Shown here: in pieces, positions 39,322 through 48,782 of the stretch
Layout of the letters: every line of letters begins with the position of its first letter
Numbering within the stretch: the first letter of the stretch is position 1
Origin: Janthinobacterium rivuli
Lineage (GTDB): Bacteria > Pseudomonadota > Gammaproteobacteria > Burkholderiales > Burkholderiaceae_D
Direction: 5' to 3'
Length of the DNA: 64,000 bases
Assembly (NCBI RefSeq): GCF_029690045.1
Contig: NZ_CP121464.1
Span: 1,116,001 to 1,180,000 of the forward strand
Translations under genes and position numbers: made by a program
The notes under the pieces: model-generated
Told to the model about the DNA's origin: nothing
The model's database searches: none
What the model saw: only the letters and a program-made list of their open reading frames with translations

Positions 39322-39408
39322 ATGGAAATTTTTATGCTCGCCCTATGGGATGCGCGTTCTTTAAGCACATTTGCCAGCTCTTGCCCACGTTCTATCGCGC
39401 TGCGATAA
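39322..39408 (+). CDS. Candidate 28-residue leader peptide upstream of the ABC-F gene
   Basis: A short frame with a perfect Shine-Dalgarno (AGGAGG, 39311-39316, 5 bp before ATG) encodes MEIFMLALWDARSLSTFASS plus eight residues ending SIALR. It ends 108 bp before the ABC-F start, whose own ribosome-binding site is weak. The intervening RNA contains CCTCCT (39429-39434), complementary to the leader Shine-Dalgarno, and a hairpin at 39485-39498. This layout resembles translation-attenuated antibiotic-response genes, but regulation is inference. Confidence 0.45.
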   Translation: MEIFMLALWDARSLSTFASSCPRSIALR

Positions 39409-39516
39409 CCTGGCCAGAGCAAAGTTACCCTCCTCCACGAGTCCTTTCCTGGTACTCCGTTGTCGTTAGCGCTCCTGTTAACGCGGATGCTTGCATCCCG
39501 AACAAAGACAAGAGCC

Positions 39517-41253
39517 ATGACTACCCTTATCTCGACACAAGCTTTACAACTGGATACCCACGACGGTTTTCTGTTCAATGAACTCGCCTTTACCTTGCGC
39601 CAGGGCGACCGCATCGGCCTGATCGGCCACAATGGCTGCGGCAAATCCACCTTGCTGGGTCTGCTCAGCGGCACGCGCGAAGCCACGTCCGGCACCATCC
39701 ACTACGCCCGTGCCTGCCGCTTGCAGCATGTGGAGCAGCATTTGCCGGCCGAACTTGCCAACCTGCGCCTGTACGACGCCTTGCTGGCGCCCGTGCTGGA
39801 GCAGCCGGAACTGCATTGGCGGGTCGACAGCCTGCTGGCTGAACTGGGTTTCGACCAGGAAACCGCGCAAGTGCCCGTGTATTCTTTATCCGGCGGCCAG
39901 CACACGCGGCTGCTGCTGGGACGCGCCCTGCTGCAGGAGCCGAACGTGCTGCTGCTCGACGAACCGAGCAATCACCTGGACTTGCCGTCGCTGCTGTGGC
40001 TGGAGCAATTCCTGCTGGCCTGGCGCGGTGCCTTCATCCTCGTCTCGCACGACCAGCGCCTGCTCGACAATGTTGCCACGCGCAGCTGGATCTTGCGCGA
40101 TAGCCGCCTGTACGACTTCGACTTGCCGTGCGGCCCCGCGCTGGCGGCGCTTGCCGAAGCCGATCTTGCCGCGGCCGCCCGCCATGCTGCCGAACAAAAG
40201 GAAATCGACCGCCTGTCGGCCAGCAGCGCCCGCCTGGCCCTGTGGGGCCGCACCTATGACAATGAAGACCTGGCGCGCAAGGCCAAGACCATGCAGCGGC
40301 GCATTGATAAATTGAAGGATGTGCAATCGTTCGTCAGCGATGGCGCGCCGTGGCGCTTGAGCCTGCGCGGCAAGGCGCTGGCGGCCGACCAGTTGCTGGC
40401 GCTGGACGAACTCGATGTGCGCGCCGTGCCCACGTCTTCCGTACTATTCCGGGTCGGCCAGCTGTGGCTGAAACCGGGTGACCGCGTCGCCTTGCTGGGC
40501 GCCAACGGCAGCGGCAAATCGTCCTTGCTGCGCCTGTGCTGGCAAGCGATACAGGCGCAGGACGAGCGGCCTGACTTGCGCTACCACAAGGCGGCCAACA
40601 TCGGCTATTACGACCAGTCGCTCAAGCAACTGGCGGACGATGCGGATTTGTCTGACGCCCTGTACCCGTTTGCCGTGCAAAACGAAGCTGCGCGCAGCCA
40701 GGTGGCGCGCAAGCAGGCCTTGATTGCGGCTGGCTTTCCGTATGCGCGCCATGGCCAGACGGTAGCGACCCTGAGCGGCGGCGAGCGGGCGCGGCTGCTA
40801 TTCCTGGGGCTGTCGCTGGCCAGCTACCACTTGCTGCTGCTGGACGAACCAAGCAACCACCTGGACATGCAGGGCAAGGCGGAACTGGGGCAAGCGCTGC
40901 TCAGCTTTGCTGGCGGCTGTTTATTGGTCTCGCACGACCGCGACCTGATCGAGACGGCTTGCAACCGTTTTTGGGTGGTAGCCGATGGCGGGCTGGAAGA
41001 GTGGCCCGATGCGGCCAGCGCGTATGCACGGTTGAGCGCGGAAGATGGGCAAGCGTTGACGCCCGCGCCAAGAGTGGAGCGTGCATCCGCGGTACTGACG
41101 GACATCGACGTGCAGCTGGAGCGCTTGTGTGAACTGGAGCAATTGCTGGCGGAAGACCTGGCGAGAAAGCCGCGCCACCAGAAGCCGGCCAGCCAGCAGG
41201 CGTGGCTGGCGGAACTGGAACGTTTGAATCAAGCGCTGGGGATAACGTCGTAG
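39517..41253 (+). CDS. ABC-F family ATPase
   Basis: Soluble ribosome-associated-type ABC protein of 578 residues with two nucleotide-binding domains and no membrane segments. The first domain has Walker A GHNGCGKST, signature YSLSGGQHTR and Walker B LLLDEPSNHLD; the second has GANGSGKSS, LSGGERAR and LLLDEPSNHLD. The inter-domain linker contains RKAKTMQRRIDKLKD. Family members relieve ribosome stalling or protect from antibiotics. It is not obviously EttA, Uup, YheS or YbiT. ATG 39517 gives a typical N-terminus; TTG 39460 is unlikely. Confidence 0.88.
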   Translation: MTTLISTQALQLDTHDGFLFNELAFTLRQGDRIGLIGHNGCGKSTLLGLLSGTREATSGTIHYARACRLQHVEQHLPAELANLRLYDALLAPVLEQPELHWRVDSLLAELGFDQETAQVPVYSLSGGQHTRLLLGRALLQEPNVLLLDEPSNHLDLPSLLWLEQFLLAWRGAFILVSHDQRLLDNVATRSWILRDSRLYDFDLPCGPALAALAEADLAAAARHAAEQKEIDRLSASSARLALWGRTYDNEDLARKAKTMQRRIDKLKDVQSFVSDGAPWRLSLRGKALAADQLLALDELDVRAVPTSSVLFRVGQLWLKPGDRVALLGANGSGKSSLLRLCWQAIQAQDERPDLRYHKAANIGYYDQSLKQLADDADLSDALYPFAVQNEAARSQVARKQALIAAGFPYARHGQTVATLSGGERARLLFLGLSLASYHLLLLDEPSNHLDMQGKAELGQALLSFAGGCLLVSHDRDLIETACNRFWVVADGGLEEWPDAASAYARLSAEDGQALTPAPRVERASAVLTDIDVQLERLCELEQLLAEDLARKPRHQKPASQQAWLAELERLNQALGITS

Positions 41254-41268
41254 TTATCCACTGGTAAG

Positions 41269-41298
41269 AAAATGGCGGACCAGTTGGTCCGCCATTTT
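41269..41298. terminator. Bidirectional terminator between the ABC-F and sulfurtransferase genes
   Basis: AAAATGGCGGACCA (41269-41282) and its complement (41285-41298) with T/A tracts. It overlaps the sulfurtransferase side by less than 1 bp before the stop at 41299. Confidence 0.92.
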
Positions 41299-42150
41299 TT
41301 AATTCCCCGTCGCCACAGGCCGCGCCGGATCGGCGCACCATTCGCTCCACGAGCCCGGATACAGGGCCGCGCCAGGCAAACCTGCCACTTCCAGGGCCAG
41401 CAAGTTGTGGCAAGCCGTCACGCCGGAACCGCACTGCATGACGGCGGCTTGCGGTGCATCAAGCAATGCGCTGAAATCGCGCTGCAGTTCGTCCGCGCTC
41501 TTGAAGCGGCCATCCGCTTGCAAGTTGTCCTTGAAAAAACGGTTTTTCGCGCCGGGGATATGGCCGCCGACGGGGTCGATGGTTTCGTTTTCGCCACGAT
41601 AACGGTCGGGCGCGCGCGCGTCGACGACGGTCAAGGCCTGGGTTTCCAGGTTGGCGATGACGTCCTGCACGCTGACCGTGCGCGTCAGGCTGGCTTTTTC
41701 CGTGAGGTTACCAACAGGGCGGGGCGCCACGGGCGTGACCAGTGGCAAGCCTTGCGCCTGCCAGGCGACCAGGCCGCCGTCGAGCACGGCGACGGCTGGG
41801 TGGCCGAGCCAGCGCAGCAGCCACCACACACGGGCGGCGAACATGCCGCCCTGGCCGTCATAGGCGACCACTTGCGTGTCGTCATCGATGCCCCAGCCGC
41901 GCAGAGTCGCCAGCAGGGCGTTGCGCTCGGGCAAGGGGTGGCGCCCCGTAAAATCTGCACCGCGCGCCGTCTTCGGGCCGGACAGGGCCGTGTCGATATC
42001 GGCGAACTGCGCGTTCTGGATATGGCCGGCGGCAAACGCGTCGCTGCCGGCCGTCGGGTTGAGCAAGTCGTGGCGGCAATCGAGGATGACCCAGTTGCTG
42101 TCATTCAGGTGGTTGGCCAGTTCGCTGGCCTGTAACAAGGTGGTGTACAT
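41299..42150 (-). CDS. sseA: 3-mercaptopyruvate sulfurtransferase-type rhodanese
   Basis: Cytosolic sulfurtransferase of 283 residues with two rhodanese domains. The catalytic cysteine is C240 in CGSGVTA, the loop that marks mercaptopyruvate sulfurtransferases rather than thiosulfate sulfurtransferases (CRKGVTA). The first, inactive domain has VILDCRHDL and GHIQNAQFAD. The start at 42150 is the first residue of the conserved fold; the frame continues upstream to 42306 over the adjacent gene. Closely follows the EamA transporter gene (13 bp), probably co-transcribed. Confidence 0.92.
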   Translation of the reverse strand: MYTTLLQASELANHLNDSNWVILDCRHDLLNPTAGSDAFAAGHIQNAQFADIDTALSGPKTARGADFTGRHPLPERNALLATLRGWGIDDDTQVVAYDGQGGMFAARVWWLLRWLGHPAVAVLDGGLVAWQAQGLPLVTPVAPRPVGNLTEKASLTRTVSVQDVIANLETQALTVVDARAPDRYRGENETIDPVGGHIPGAKNRFFKDNLQADGRFKSADELQRDFSALLDAPQAAVMQCGSGVTACHNLLALEVAGLPGAALYPGSWSEWCADPARPVATGN

Positions 42151-42163
42151 CGGAAACGCTCCT

Positions 42164-43087
42164 TTACACTTCGCTGGCAATCGGATCCGTGCGCGCGATC
42201 GCCGCGCCACGGGCCGTGTTGCGGGTATTGTAATAGGTTGCCGCGATGCCGGACGCGAGAATGATGCCGATGCCGGCCCAGCCGTGCCAGTCGAACAGGT
42301 CGCCAAAGATCACCACGCCCCAGAAGCTGGAAAAGACGATGCCCGTGTATTGCAAGTTCGCCACCACGAGGGTCTTGCCCAGGCGATAGGCGCGCGTCAT
42401 GGCCATCTGCGCCATGGTGGCGCACAGGCCGATGGCGGCCAGCAAGCCGATGCCATAGCCGCTCGTGTGCGCGTGCCAGATGACAGGGCCGCCGCCGGCG
42501 CTGGCCACGTGGCCGATCACGCCGGCCAGGAAGTTGACGACCGAGAAATAAAACACGACCCGGTATTCGGGTTCGCCCAGCAAGCCCAGCTTGCGCACCT
42601 GCAAATAGGCGAGGGCCGACAGCATGCCGGAAATCAAGGCCGTGATGGCGCCGGCCGCCTGGTCCGTTTCGAACACGGGTTGCAGCAGCAGGGTCACGCC
42701 GACAAAGCTCATGGCAATGGCCGCCACCAGTGGCCACTCGACTTGTTTTGTTGCTTTCCACCAGCCGCCGGCCAGCAGGATCACGGCGATCCAGATGGGC
42801 GCCATATAGTTCAGCGTCATGGCCGTGGCCAGCGGCAGGATGGCGATCGCATAAAACCACAGCCACAGGGCGATCACGCCCACCACGCCGCGCCACAGAT
42901 GCTGGCCCGGCATCGTGGTTTTAAAACTGCCGCCCTGGTACAAAATCGTGCAGCTCATGACGGTCATGCCGATGATGCCGCGGTACATGACGATTTCGGA
43001 CGTCGAATACATATCCGACGCCAGCTTGACGCACACGCCCATGATGGCGAACATGAAACTGGCAAATAGCATCCAAAGCGATTGCAT
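42164..43087 (-). CDS. EamA/DMT-family transporter
   Basis: Inner-membrane permease of 307 residues with about ten hydrophobic helices in two EamA repeats. It starts with MQSLWMLFASFMFAIMGV, the usual opening, and contains YRGIIGM, LATAMTLNYMAPIWIA and a C-terminal VVIFGD...GIGIILASG segment. The substrate is unknown; relatives export amino acids or other metabolites. Its start is 54 bp downstream of the Rieske gene stop, so all three minus-strand genes may be one transcript. Confidence 0.9.
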   Translation of the reverse strand: MQSLWMLFASFMFAIMGVCVKLASDMYSTSEIVMYRGIIGMTVMSCTILYQGGSFKTTMPGQHLWRGVVGVIALWLWFYAIAILPLATAMTLNYMAPIWIAVILLAGGWWKATKQVEWPLVAAIAMSFVGVTLLLQPVFETDQAAGAITALISGMLSALAYLQVRKLGLLGEPEYRVVFYFSVVNFLAGVIGHVASAGGGPVIWHAHTSGYGIGLLAAIGLCATMAQMAMTRAYRLGKTLVVANLQYTGIVFSSFWGVVIFGDLFDWHGWAGIGIILASGIAATYYNTRNTARGAAIARTDPIASEV

Positions 43088-43141
43088 GAGAAATCCTGAC
43101 GATGAAAAAGAAAAGGCCGCGCAATGCGGCCCTGGAGGGAA

Positions 43142-44242
43142 TTACAGTTCGATATTATTGCGGTACCACTCGTGGAAATGCTGCATGCCATCTTCCATGG
43201 GCGACTGGTAAGGGCCCACTTCGCTGACACCGCGCGCCATCAGGGCCTTGCGGCCCGCATCCATGCGCAGGGCGATTTCATCGTCCTCGACGCAAGTTTC
43301 CATGTAGGCGGCCCGTTCCGCTTCGACGAAGTCGCGCTCGAACAGCACGATTTCTTCCGGATAATAGAACTCGACAACGTTGCGCGTCTTTTGCGGACCG
43401 TCGGGCCACAGGGTCGAGACGATCAGCACGTGCGGATACCATTCGACCATGATGTTCGGATACAGGGTCAGCCAGATGGCGCCATACGGTGGCGCTTCGC
43501 CGCCACGGAATTGCAGCACCTGCTCCTGCCATTTCTTGTAGGCGGGCGAGCCGGCCTGCTGCAAGCCGCGGTGCACGCCCACGGTTTGCACGCTGTAATC
43601 CTTGCCGAACTCCCAGCGCAGGTCGTCGCAGCTAACGAAGCTGCCCAGGCCCGGGTGGAACGGTTCCACGTGATAGTCTTCCAGATAGACTTCGATGAAG
43701 GTCTTCCAGTTGTAGTCGCACTCGTGGATTTCCACGTGGTCGAACATATAGCCGGAAAAATCGAGTTCTTTCGAGACGGACAAATCTTTCAATTTTTCCA
43801 TCACGTTGTAGCCATTTTGCTCAAACAGCAAGCCATTCCAGCTTTGCAGCGGCGTTTTTGACAGGTTCAGGCACGGCGTCTCGGGGAAATGCGGCGCGCC
43901 GATCAGTTCGCCCTTGAGGTCGTAGGTCCAGCGGTGCAGCGGGCAGACGATGTTGTTTGCATTGCCGCGGCCATTGAACATCAGCGCCTGCCGGTGGCGG
44001 CACACGTTGGACAGCACTTCGATGCCATTGGCGTTGCGCACGAGCATGCGCCCTTCGTTCTCAGACGCCAGGGTCGCAAAATCGCCGGTTTCCGGCACCA
44101 TCAGCTCATGCCCGACATAGCGCGGGCCGGCTTGGAACAATTGCTGCATTTCACGCTGCAACAGCGTTTCGTCAAAATAGACGTGGACCGGAAGTTGCGC
44201 GTTTGAGCGCGCCAGCTTGGCGTGAGTAGCCAGATCGGACAT
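43142..44242 (-). CDS. Rieske-type non-heme iron oxygenase, alpha subunit
   Basis: Cytosolic oxygenase of 366 residues. The Rieske [2Fe-2S] ligands are C81, H83, C100 and H103 (CRHRQ...CPLHRW). The catalytic domain binds mononuclear iron through H191 and H196 in EDYHVEPFHPG, with an Asp or Glu further on. It resembles ring-hydroxylating or betaine-type demethylating oxygenases; no reductase or ferredoxin gene is adjacent, so the electron donor lies elsewhere. The substrate is unknown. A Fur-like sequence is seen at 44430-44448 upstream. Confidence 0.9.
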   Translation of the reverse strand: MSDLATHAKLARSNAQLPVHVYFDETLLQREMQQLFQAGPRYVGHELMVPETGDFATLASENEGRMLVRNANGIEVLSNVCRHRQALMFNGRGNANNIVCPLHRWTYDLKGELIGAPHFPETPCLNLSKTPLQSWNGLLFEQNGYNVMEKLKDLSVSKELDFSGYMFDHVEIHECDYNWKTFIEVYLEDYHVEPFHPGLGSFVSCDDLRWEFGKDYSVQTVGVHRGLQQAGSPAYKKWQEQVLQFRGGEAPPYGAIWLTLYPNIMVEWYPHVLIVSTLWPDGPQKTRNVVEFYYPEEIVLFERDFVEAERAAYMETCVEDDEIALRMDAGRKALMARGVSEVGPYQSPMEDGMQHFHEWYRNNIEL

Positions 44243-44648
44243 CCCAACCCCCCATAAATGTACAACGGTCAGCAGTGCCCCAGGCCATTCCCTGGGCAGC
44301 CGCTACAGAGAGAAAGAATCCGCAAAGACCTGAATTCAAATTTGTTGAAACGGTATTTCGGACAGAACCGGCGATTATAGCGCGTATCGGCCTCGGCATT
44401 GCCAAAACCCCCCGGCAAATAATGACTTTAATGAGAAACATTGTCATTTGGCGCGCAATTTCCGGTAGATGGGGGCGATTGCGCTAAAATTCACTGCCAA
44501 GCTGGCAACGCTATTGACTTTGAGCGCGCCGATTGCGCTTTAGTTTTCACTTAATAGTGTGGTTTGTTCTAAAATAACGCTTCTATGCTGGCCGGGAATC
44601 CCCGGCGTCTCCCTACAAGCCCCTCGTGCCACGAAGAGATCTGAGTCT
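44243..44648. other. Divergent intergenic region, Rieske gene / xseB
   Basis: About 400 bp with relatively AT-rich patches and no gene seen. It holds a Fur-like palindrome at 44430-44448, a TTGACT at 44514-44519 that could be a -35 for xseB (with a weak TTTAGT -10), and a TAAAAT at 44570-44575. Promoter assignments are tentative. Confidence 0.5.
44430..44448. promoter_or_regulatory. Fur-box-like 19-mer
   Basis: AATGAGAAACATTGTCATT resembles betaproteobacterial Fur operators (AATGAGAAT-ATTCTCATT type), with 13 of 19 positions symmetric. It lies 188 bp upstream of the Rieske gene start. Confidence 0.35.
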
Positions 44649-44900
44649 ATGTCGAAGAAATTAACTGCCGCTGCCGTAGCGCCGGCCTCGTTTGAAGAGG
44701 CGATGGCGGAACTGGCGCAGCTGGTAACGCAAATGGAAGCGGGCCAGTTGCCGCTGGAAGCATCGGTCGCGGCCTACCAGCGCGGCTCGGAACTGGTCAA
44801 GTATTGCGCTACCCAGCTCGACAGTGTCGAAGCGCAGGTGAAAGTATTGGAAGGCGACATGTTGAAACCGTTCGTGGATGCCGGCGAGGCTGCCCAATGA
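44649..44900 (+). CDS. xseB: Exodeoxyribonuclease VII small subunit
   Basis: Small subunit (83 residues) of the single-strand-specific exonuclease VII. The family motif SFEEAMAELAQLVTQMEAGQLPLEASVAAYQRG is present in two helices (FEEAMAELAQLV; LPLEASVAAYQRG). ATG 44649 is the canonical start. Its TGA overlaps the ispA start (ATGATG at 44897), so translation is coupled. Confidence 0.95.
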   Translation: MSKKLTAAAVAPASFEEAMAELAQLVTQMEAGQLPLEASVAAYQRGSELVKYCATQLDSVEAQVKVLEGDMLKPFVDAGEAAQ

Positions 44901-45808
44901 TGGCCAGCGTGCAACAAGACGGCGTGACCTTCGGCGACTGGATGCAAGCGACCCAGTCCGGCGTGGAAGCTCGGCTCGACCAGTTCCTGCCGGCGGCGGA
45001 CGTCGTGCCGCACAAGCTACACGCGGCCATGCGCTATGCGCTGCTCGGTGGCGGCAAGCGCGTGCGCCCGCTGCTGGTGATGGCGGCTGGCGAATTGTTT
45101 GATGCCGATCAAGATACCCTCGCGCGCGCCGCTTGCGCGCTGGAAATGATTCACGTGTATTCGCTCGTGCATGACGACATGCCGTGCATGGATGATGATG
45201 CCTTGCGCCGTGGCAAACCCACCGTGCACATCGCCTACGATGAAGCGACGGCCCTGCTGGTCGGCGACGCCCTGCAATCGCAGGCCTTCATGCTGCTGGC
45301 CGAAGGCGCGGCCATTGCGCCGGCGCGGCAAATGGCCATGGTGCGCCTGCTGGCACAGGCTTCCGGGTCTAGCGGCATGTGCGGCGGCCAGGCGATCGAC
45401 CTCGACAGCGTCGGCCTGGCCTTGACCTTGCCGCAGCTGGAACAGATGCATCAACTCAAAACGGGCGCCTTGCTGCGCGCGGCCGTGATTCTCGGCGCGC
45501 TGGCCGGCAAGGACTTGACGCCAGACGACATGACGGCGCTGAACGCGTATGCGCGCGCCGTCGGGCTGGCGTTCCAGGTGGTCGACGACGTGCTCGACGC
45601 CACGGCCGATTCGGCCACCCTGGGCAAGACGGCAGGCAAGGATGCGGCCGCCAACAAGCCCACTTACGTATCGATACTGGGGCTGGAACCATCGAGAGCC
45701 CTGGCAGAACAATTGCGGTGCGACGCCCATGCGGCGCTGGCGCCATTCGGGGACAAGGCACGCCGTCTGCGCGAGCTGGCAGACCTGGTCGTGCAGCGGA
45801 AGGCATAA
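44897..45808 (+). CDS. ispA: Farnesyl/geranyl diphosphate synthase
   Basis: Condenses isopentenyl and dimethylallyl diphosphates to C15 farnesyl diphosphate for quinones and undecaprenol. The 303-residue protein has the first Asp-rich motif DDMPCMDDD (about 93-101) and the second DDVLD. GGKRVRP near residue 52 binds diphosphate. ATGs at 44897 and 44900 are both possible, overlapping the xseB stop. Immediately followed by dxs, linking precursor supply and chain elongation. Confidence 0.96.
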   Translation: MMASVQQDGVTFGDWMQATQSGVEARLDQFLPAADVVPHKLHAAMRYALLGGGKRVRPLLVMAAGELFDADQDTLARAACALEMIHVYSLVHDDMPCMDDDALRRGKPTVHIAYDEATALLVGDALQSQAFMLLAEGAAIAPARQMAMVRLLAQASGSSGMCGGQAIDLDSVGLALTLPQLEQMHQLKTGALLRAAVILGALAGKDLTPDDMTALNAYARAVGLAFQVVDDVLDATADSATLGKTAGKDAAANKPTYVSILGLEPSRALAEQLRCDAHAALAPFGDKARRLRELADLVVQRKA

Positions 45809-47677
45809 ATGAAACTGTTAGAAACCATCAATGAACCAGCGCAAGTGCGCAAGCTGGCCCGCTCGCAACTGGTGCCGCTGGCGCAGGAATTGCGCGGCTT
45901 CCTGCTCGATTCCGTTTCCAAGACGGGCGGCCACCTGTCGTCCAACCTGGGCACGGTCGAGCTGACCGTCGCGCTGCATTACGTGTTCAACACGCCGCAC
46001 GACCGCATCGTGTGGGACGTGGGCCACCAGACCTATTCGCACAAGATCCTCACGGGCCGCCGCGAGCGCATGCATACCCTGCGCCAGAAAGACGGCATTT
46101 CCGGCTTCCCTAAACGCGACGAGAGCGAATACGACACCTTCGGCACGGCGCACTCGTCGACGTCGATCTCGGCCGCGCTGGGCATGGCGCAGGCCGCCAA
46201 GATCAAGGGCGACCCGCTGCACGCGATCGCCGTGATCGGCGACGGCTCGATGACGGCCGGCATGGCCTTCGAAGCGATGAACAATGCTGGCGTGCAGGAA
46301 GACGTCAATCTGCTGGTGATTTTGAACGACAACGACATGTCGATCTCGCCGCCCGTCGGCGCGCTGAACCGCCACCTGGCGCGCTTGATGTCGGGCCAGT
46401 TCTATGCGGCCGCGAAAAATGTCGGCAAGTCCGTCTTGCCCGGCCCCGTGCTGGAGCTGGCGAAGCGCTTTGAAGAGCACGCCAAAGGCATGGTCGTGCC
46501 CGCCACCATGTTCGAGGAATTCGGTTTTAACTATATCGGCCCCATCGATGGCCACGACCTCGATTCGCTGATCCCGACCTTGCAAAACATCAAGCAATTG
46601 AAGGGCCCGCAATTCCTGCACGTGGTCACCAAGAAGGGGCAAGGCTACAAGCTGGCCGAGGCGGAACCGATCCTGTACCACGGCACGGGCAAGTTCAATC
46701 CGGCGGAAGGCATCAAGCCAGCCACGGCGCCGGCCAAGATGACGTACACGGAAGTGTTCGGCAACTGGCTGTGCGACATGGCCGCGCACGACAAGCGCCT
46801 GGTGGGCATCACGCCGGCCATGCGCGAAGGCTCGGGCATGGTCAAGTTCGAACAGCAATTCCCGAACCGCTATTTCGACGTCGGCATCGCCGAGCAGCAT
46901 TCCGTGACCTTCGGCGCGGGCCTGGCTTGCGAAGGCTTGAAACCCGTCGTGGCCATCTATTCCACCTTCCTGCAGCGCGCCTACGACCAGCTGATCCACG
47001 ACGTGGCCCTGCAAAACCTGGACGTGACCTTCGCCCTGGACCGTGCCGGCCTGGTGGGCGCCGATGGCGCCACGCACGCGGGCAATTACGACATGGCGTT
47101 CCTGCGCTGCATCCCGAACATGGTCGTCATGGCCGCGTCGGACGAAAACGAATGCCGCCAGATGCTCACCACGGGTTACCACTATCCGGGCCCGGCCGCC
47201 ATCCGCTATCCGCGCGGCGCCGGCGCCGGCGCGGCCATCGTGCCGGAACTGACCAGCATTGAAATCGGCAAGGGCGAGATCAAGCGCCACGGCAAGCGCA
47301 TCGCCATCCTGGCCTTCGGCTCGATGGTGGCGCCGAGCGTGGCGGCGGGCGATAAGCTCGACGCGACGGTCGCCAACATGCGCTTCGTCAAGCCGCTCGA
47401 CGTGGCGCTGGTGAAACAGCTGGCTGCGGAACACGATTACCTGGTGACGGTGGAAGAGGGCTGCATCATGGGCGGCGCCGGTTCGGCCGTGGCCGAAGCC
47501 CTGGCGGCCGAGGGCATCGTCAAGCCGATCCTGATGCTGGGTTTGCCAGACGTCTTTATCGACCATGGCGATCCCGTGCAGTTGCTGAAAAGCGTGGGTC
47601 TCGATGCGAACGGCATCGCCGCGTCGATCGAGCAGCGTTTTGGCGGCACGCAGCCGCGCCTGGCCGTCGTCAGCTAA
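45809..47677 (+). CDS. dxs: 1-deoxy-D-xylulose-5-phosphate synthase
   Basis: Thiamine diphosphate enzyme at the entry of the MEP isoprenoid pathway, joining pyruvate and glyceraldehyde 3-phosphate. The 622-residue protein has the TPP-binding motif [18 protein letters not shown], the active-site His in [11 protein letters not shown], and the transketolase central domain with [20 protein letters not shown]. The ATG follows the ispA TAA directly. DXP also feeds ThiG in this window. Ends before a terminator now carrying an IS element. Confidence 0.98.
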   Translation: MKLLETINEPAQVRKLARSQLVPLAQELRGFLLDSVSKTGGHLSSNLGTVELTVALHYVFNTPHDRIVWDVGHQTYSHKILTGRRERMHTLRQKDGISGFPKRDESEYDTFGTAHSSTSISAALGMAQAAKIKGDPLHAIAVIGDGSMTAGMAFEAMNNAGVQEDVNLLVILNDNDMSISPPVGALNRHLARLMSGQFYAAAKNVGKSVLPGPVLELAKRFEEHAKGMVVPATMFEEFGFNYIGPIDGHDLDSLIPTLQNIKQLKGPQFLHVVTKKGQGYKLAEAEPILYHGTGKFNPAEGIKPATAPAKMTYTEVFGNWLCDMAAHDKRLVGITPAMREGSGMVKFEQQFPNRYFDVGIAEQHSVTFGAGLACEGLKPVVAIYSTFLQRAYDQLIHDVALQNLDVTFALDRAGLVGADGATHAGNYDMAFLRCIPNMVVMAASDENECRQMLTTGYHYPGPAAIRYPRGAGAGAAIVPELTSIEIGKGEIKRHGKRIAILAFGSMVAPSVAAGDKLDATVANMRFVKPLDVALVKQLAAEHDYLVTVEEGCIMGGAGSAVAEALAAEGIVKPILMLGLPDVFIDHGDPVQLLKSVGLDANGIAASIEQRFGGTQPRLAVVS

Positions 47678-47695
47678 GTTTGCCTGCATACTGAG

Positions 47696-47722
47696 AAGCG
47701 GCACTGCGGTGCCGCTTTTTTT
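47696..47722 (+). terminator. dxs rho-independent terminator, poly-T interrupted by an IS element
   Basis: AAGCGGCAC (47696-47704), loop TGCG, GTGCCGCTT (47709-47717) and T residues to 47722, where the left end of the IS1595-like element begins. The poly-T resumes after the right end (48783-48790). Confidence 0.9.
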
Positions 47723-48782
47723 GGCTCTGTCATCGGCAAGTAGGGGAAATGCCGGAATCTTCCTGTGACCGTGCTGTCTGACTCTGCATACCCACCCTGC
47801 AGGAGCAGATCATGCGGCCAGCCGAATGGATCACCTTGATTGCGCAGTTTGCTCAGCTGAGCCAACGCCAGCGGCAGGCAGGCATTGCCCTGTTGCGTGG
47901 CAACTCTCCACAAGACGCGACCGTCGCGCTGCTAGAAAGTGTGGCCCAACCGCGATTGGCCTGTCCCGCTTGCCATTCAGACCAATTGCACCGGCATGGC
48001 CATGCGCACGGTTTGCAGCGCTACCGCTGCATGTCCTGCGGCCGCACCTTCAATGCCTTGACGGGCACGCCGCTGGCCCGCTTGCGCCACAAGGCGCTGT
48101 GGCTCGATTATGCCGATTACCTGCTGGCATCGGATTCCGTGCGCAAGGCGGCGTTACAGCTGGGCGTACACCGCAACACGACGTTCCGCTGGCGCCACCG
48201 GTTTTTGTCGTTGGCAAAGACGGACAGACCGCATGGTTTGCACGGCATTGCCGAAGCCGACGAGTTATATCTGCTGGAATCGGAAAAGGGATCCAGAAAC
48301 ATGACGCGTCCGGCGCGCCGCCGGGGCGGCCATGCCCACAAGCGCGGCATTTCCAATGAACAGGTCTGCATCCTGGTGGCACGCGACCGCACGGGGCAGA
48401 CGCTCGATTTTGTCACGGGGAAAGGGGCGTTGACGAAAGCGCAGCTGCATCATTGCTTGTTGCCTGTCATCGACAAGGACGTGCTGCTGGTGACTGATGG
48501 CCATGCCGCCTACCGGGCCTTTGCGAGGGAAGCGGGCATCAGCCACCAGGCCGTCAACTTGCGCGCCGGCATCCGCGTGCAGGGCGCCGCCCATGTGCAG
48601 AACGTCAATGCCTATCACAGCCGTTTGCGGCAATGGCTGGGTCCGTTTCATGGCGTGGCGACGCGCTACCTGCCGAACTACCTGGGATGGCGCTGGATAC
48701 TCGACGCCAGGCGTATCCGCTCACCGGAAACGTTATTGAAAGCAACGCTGGGCGCATTCCCACATTTGACGGTGACATAGCC
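47723..48782 (+). mobile_element. Intact IS1595-family insertion sequence, about 1060 bp
   Basis: Left end GGCTCTGTCATCGGCAAGTA (47723-) and the complement of the right end GGCTATGTCACCGTCAAATG (to 48782) match at 16 of 20 positions, forming terminal inverted repeats. A single full-length transposase lies between. T-rich flanks on both sides (seven Ts left, eight Ts right) are consistent with the 8-bp target duplication known for this family, but cannot be resolved exactly in homopolymer. Confidence 0.9.
47812..48780 (+). CDS. IS1595 family transposase
   Basis: Transposase of 322 residues with an N-terminal zinc ribbon (C51, C54, C73, C76), a helix-turn-helix region with VRKAALQLGVHRNTTFRWRH, and an ISXO2-like catalytic domain. 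Candidate catalytic residues are the Asp in EADELYL, the Asp in VTDGHAAY and the Asn/His in NAYHSRLRQWL. The stop codon lies inside the right inverted repeat. No frameshift is seen, so the element may be active. Confidence 0.93.
   Translation: MRPAEWITLIAQFAQLSQRQRQAGIALLRGNSPQDATVALLESVAQPRLACPACHSDQLHRHGHAHGLQRYRCMSCGRTFNALTGTPLARLRHKALWLDYADYLLASDSVRKAALQLGVHRNTTFRWRHRFLSLAKTDRPHGLHGIAEADELYLLESEKGSRNMTRPARRRGGHAHKRGISNEQVCILVARDRTGQTLDFVTGKGALTKAQLHHCLLPVIDKDVLLVTDGHAAYRAFAREAGISHQAVNLRAGIRVQGAAHVQNVNAYHSRLRQWLGPFHGVATRYLPNYLGWRWILDARRIRSPETLLKATLGAFPHLTVT

Noticed and set aside
39345..39581. A 78-codon frame overlapping the ABC-F leader region
   Set aside because: It has no ribosome-binding site and runs out of frame into the ABC-F coding sequence; the 28-codon frame at 39322 with its AGGAGG is a better candidate.
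45818..47704. A 628-codon minus-strand frame across dxs
   Set aside because: Antisense shadow of dxs, Arg/His-rich and without a promoter or ribosome-binding site.
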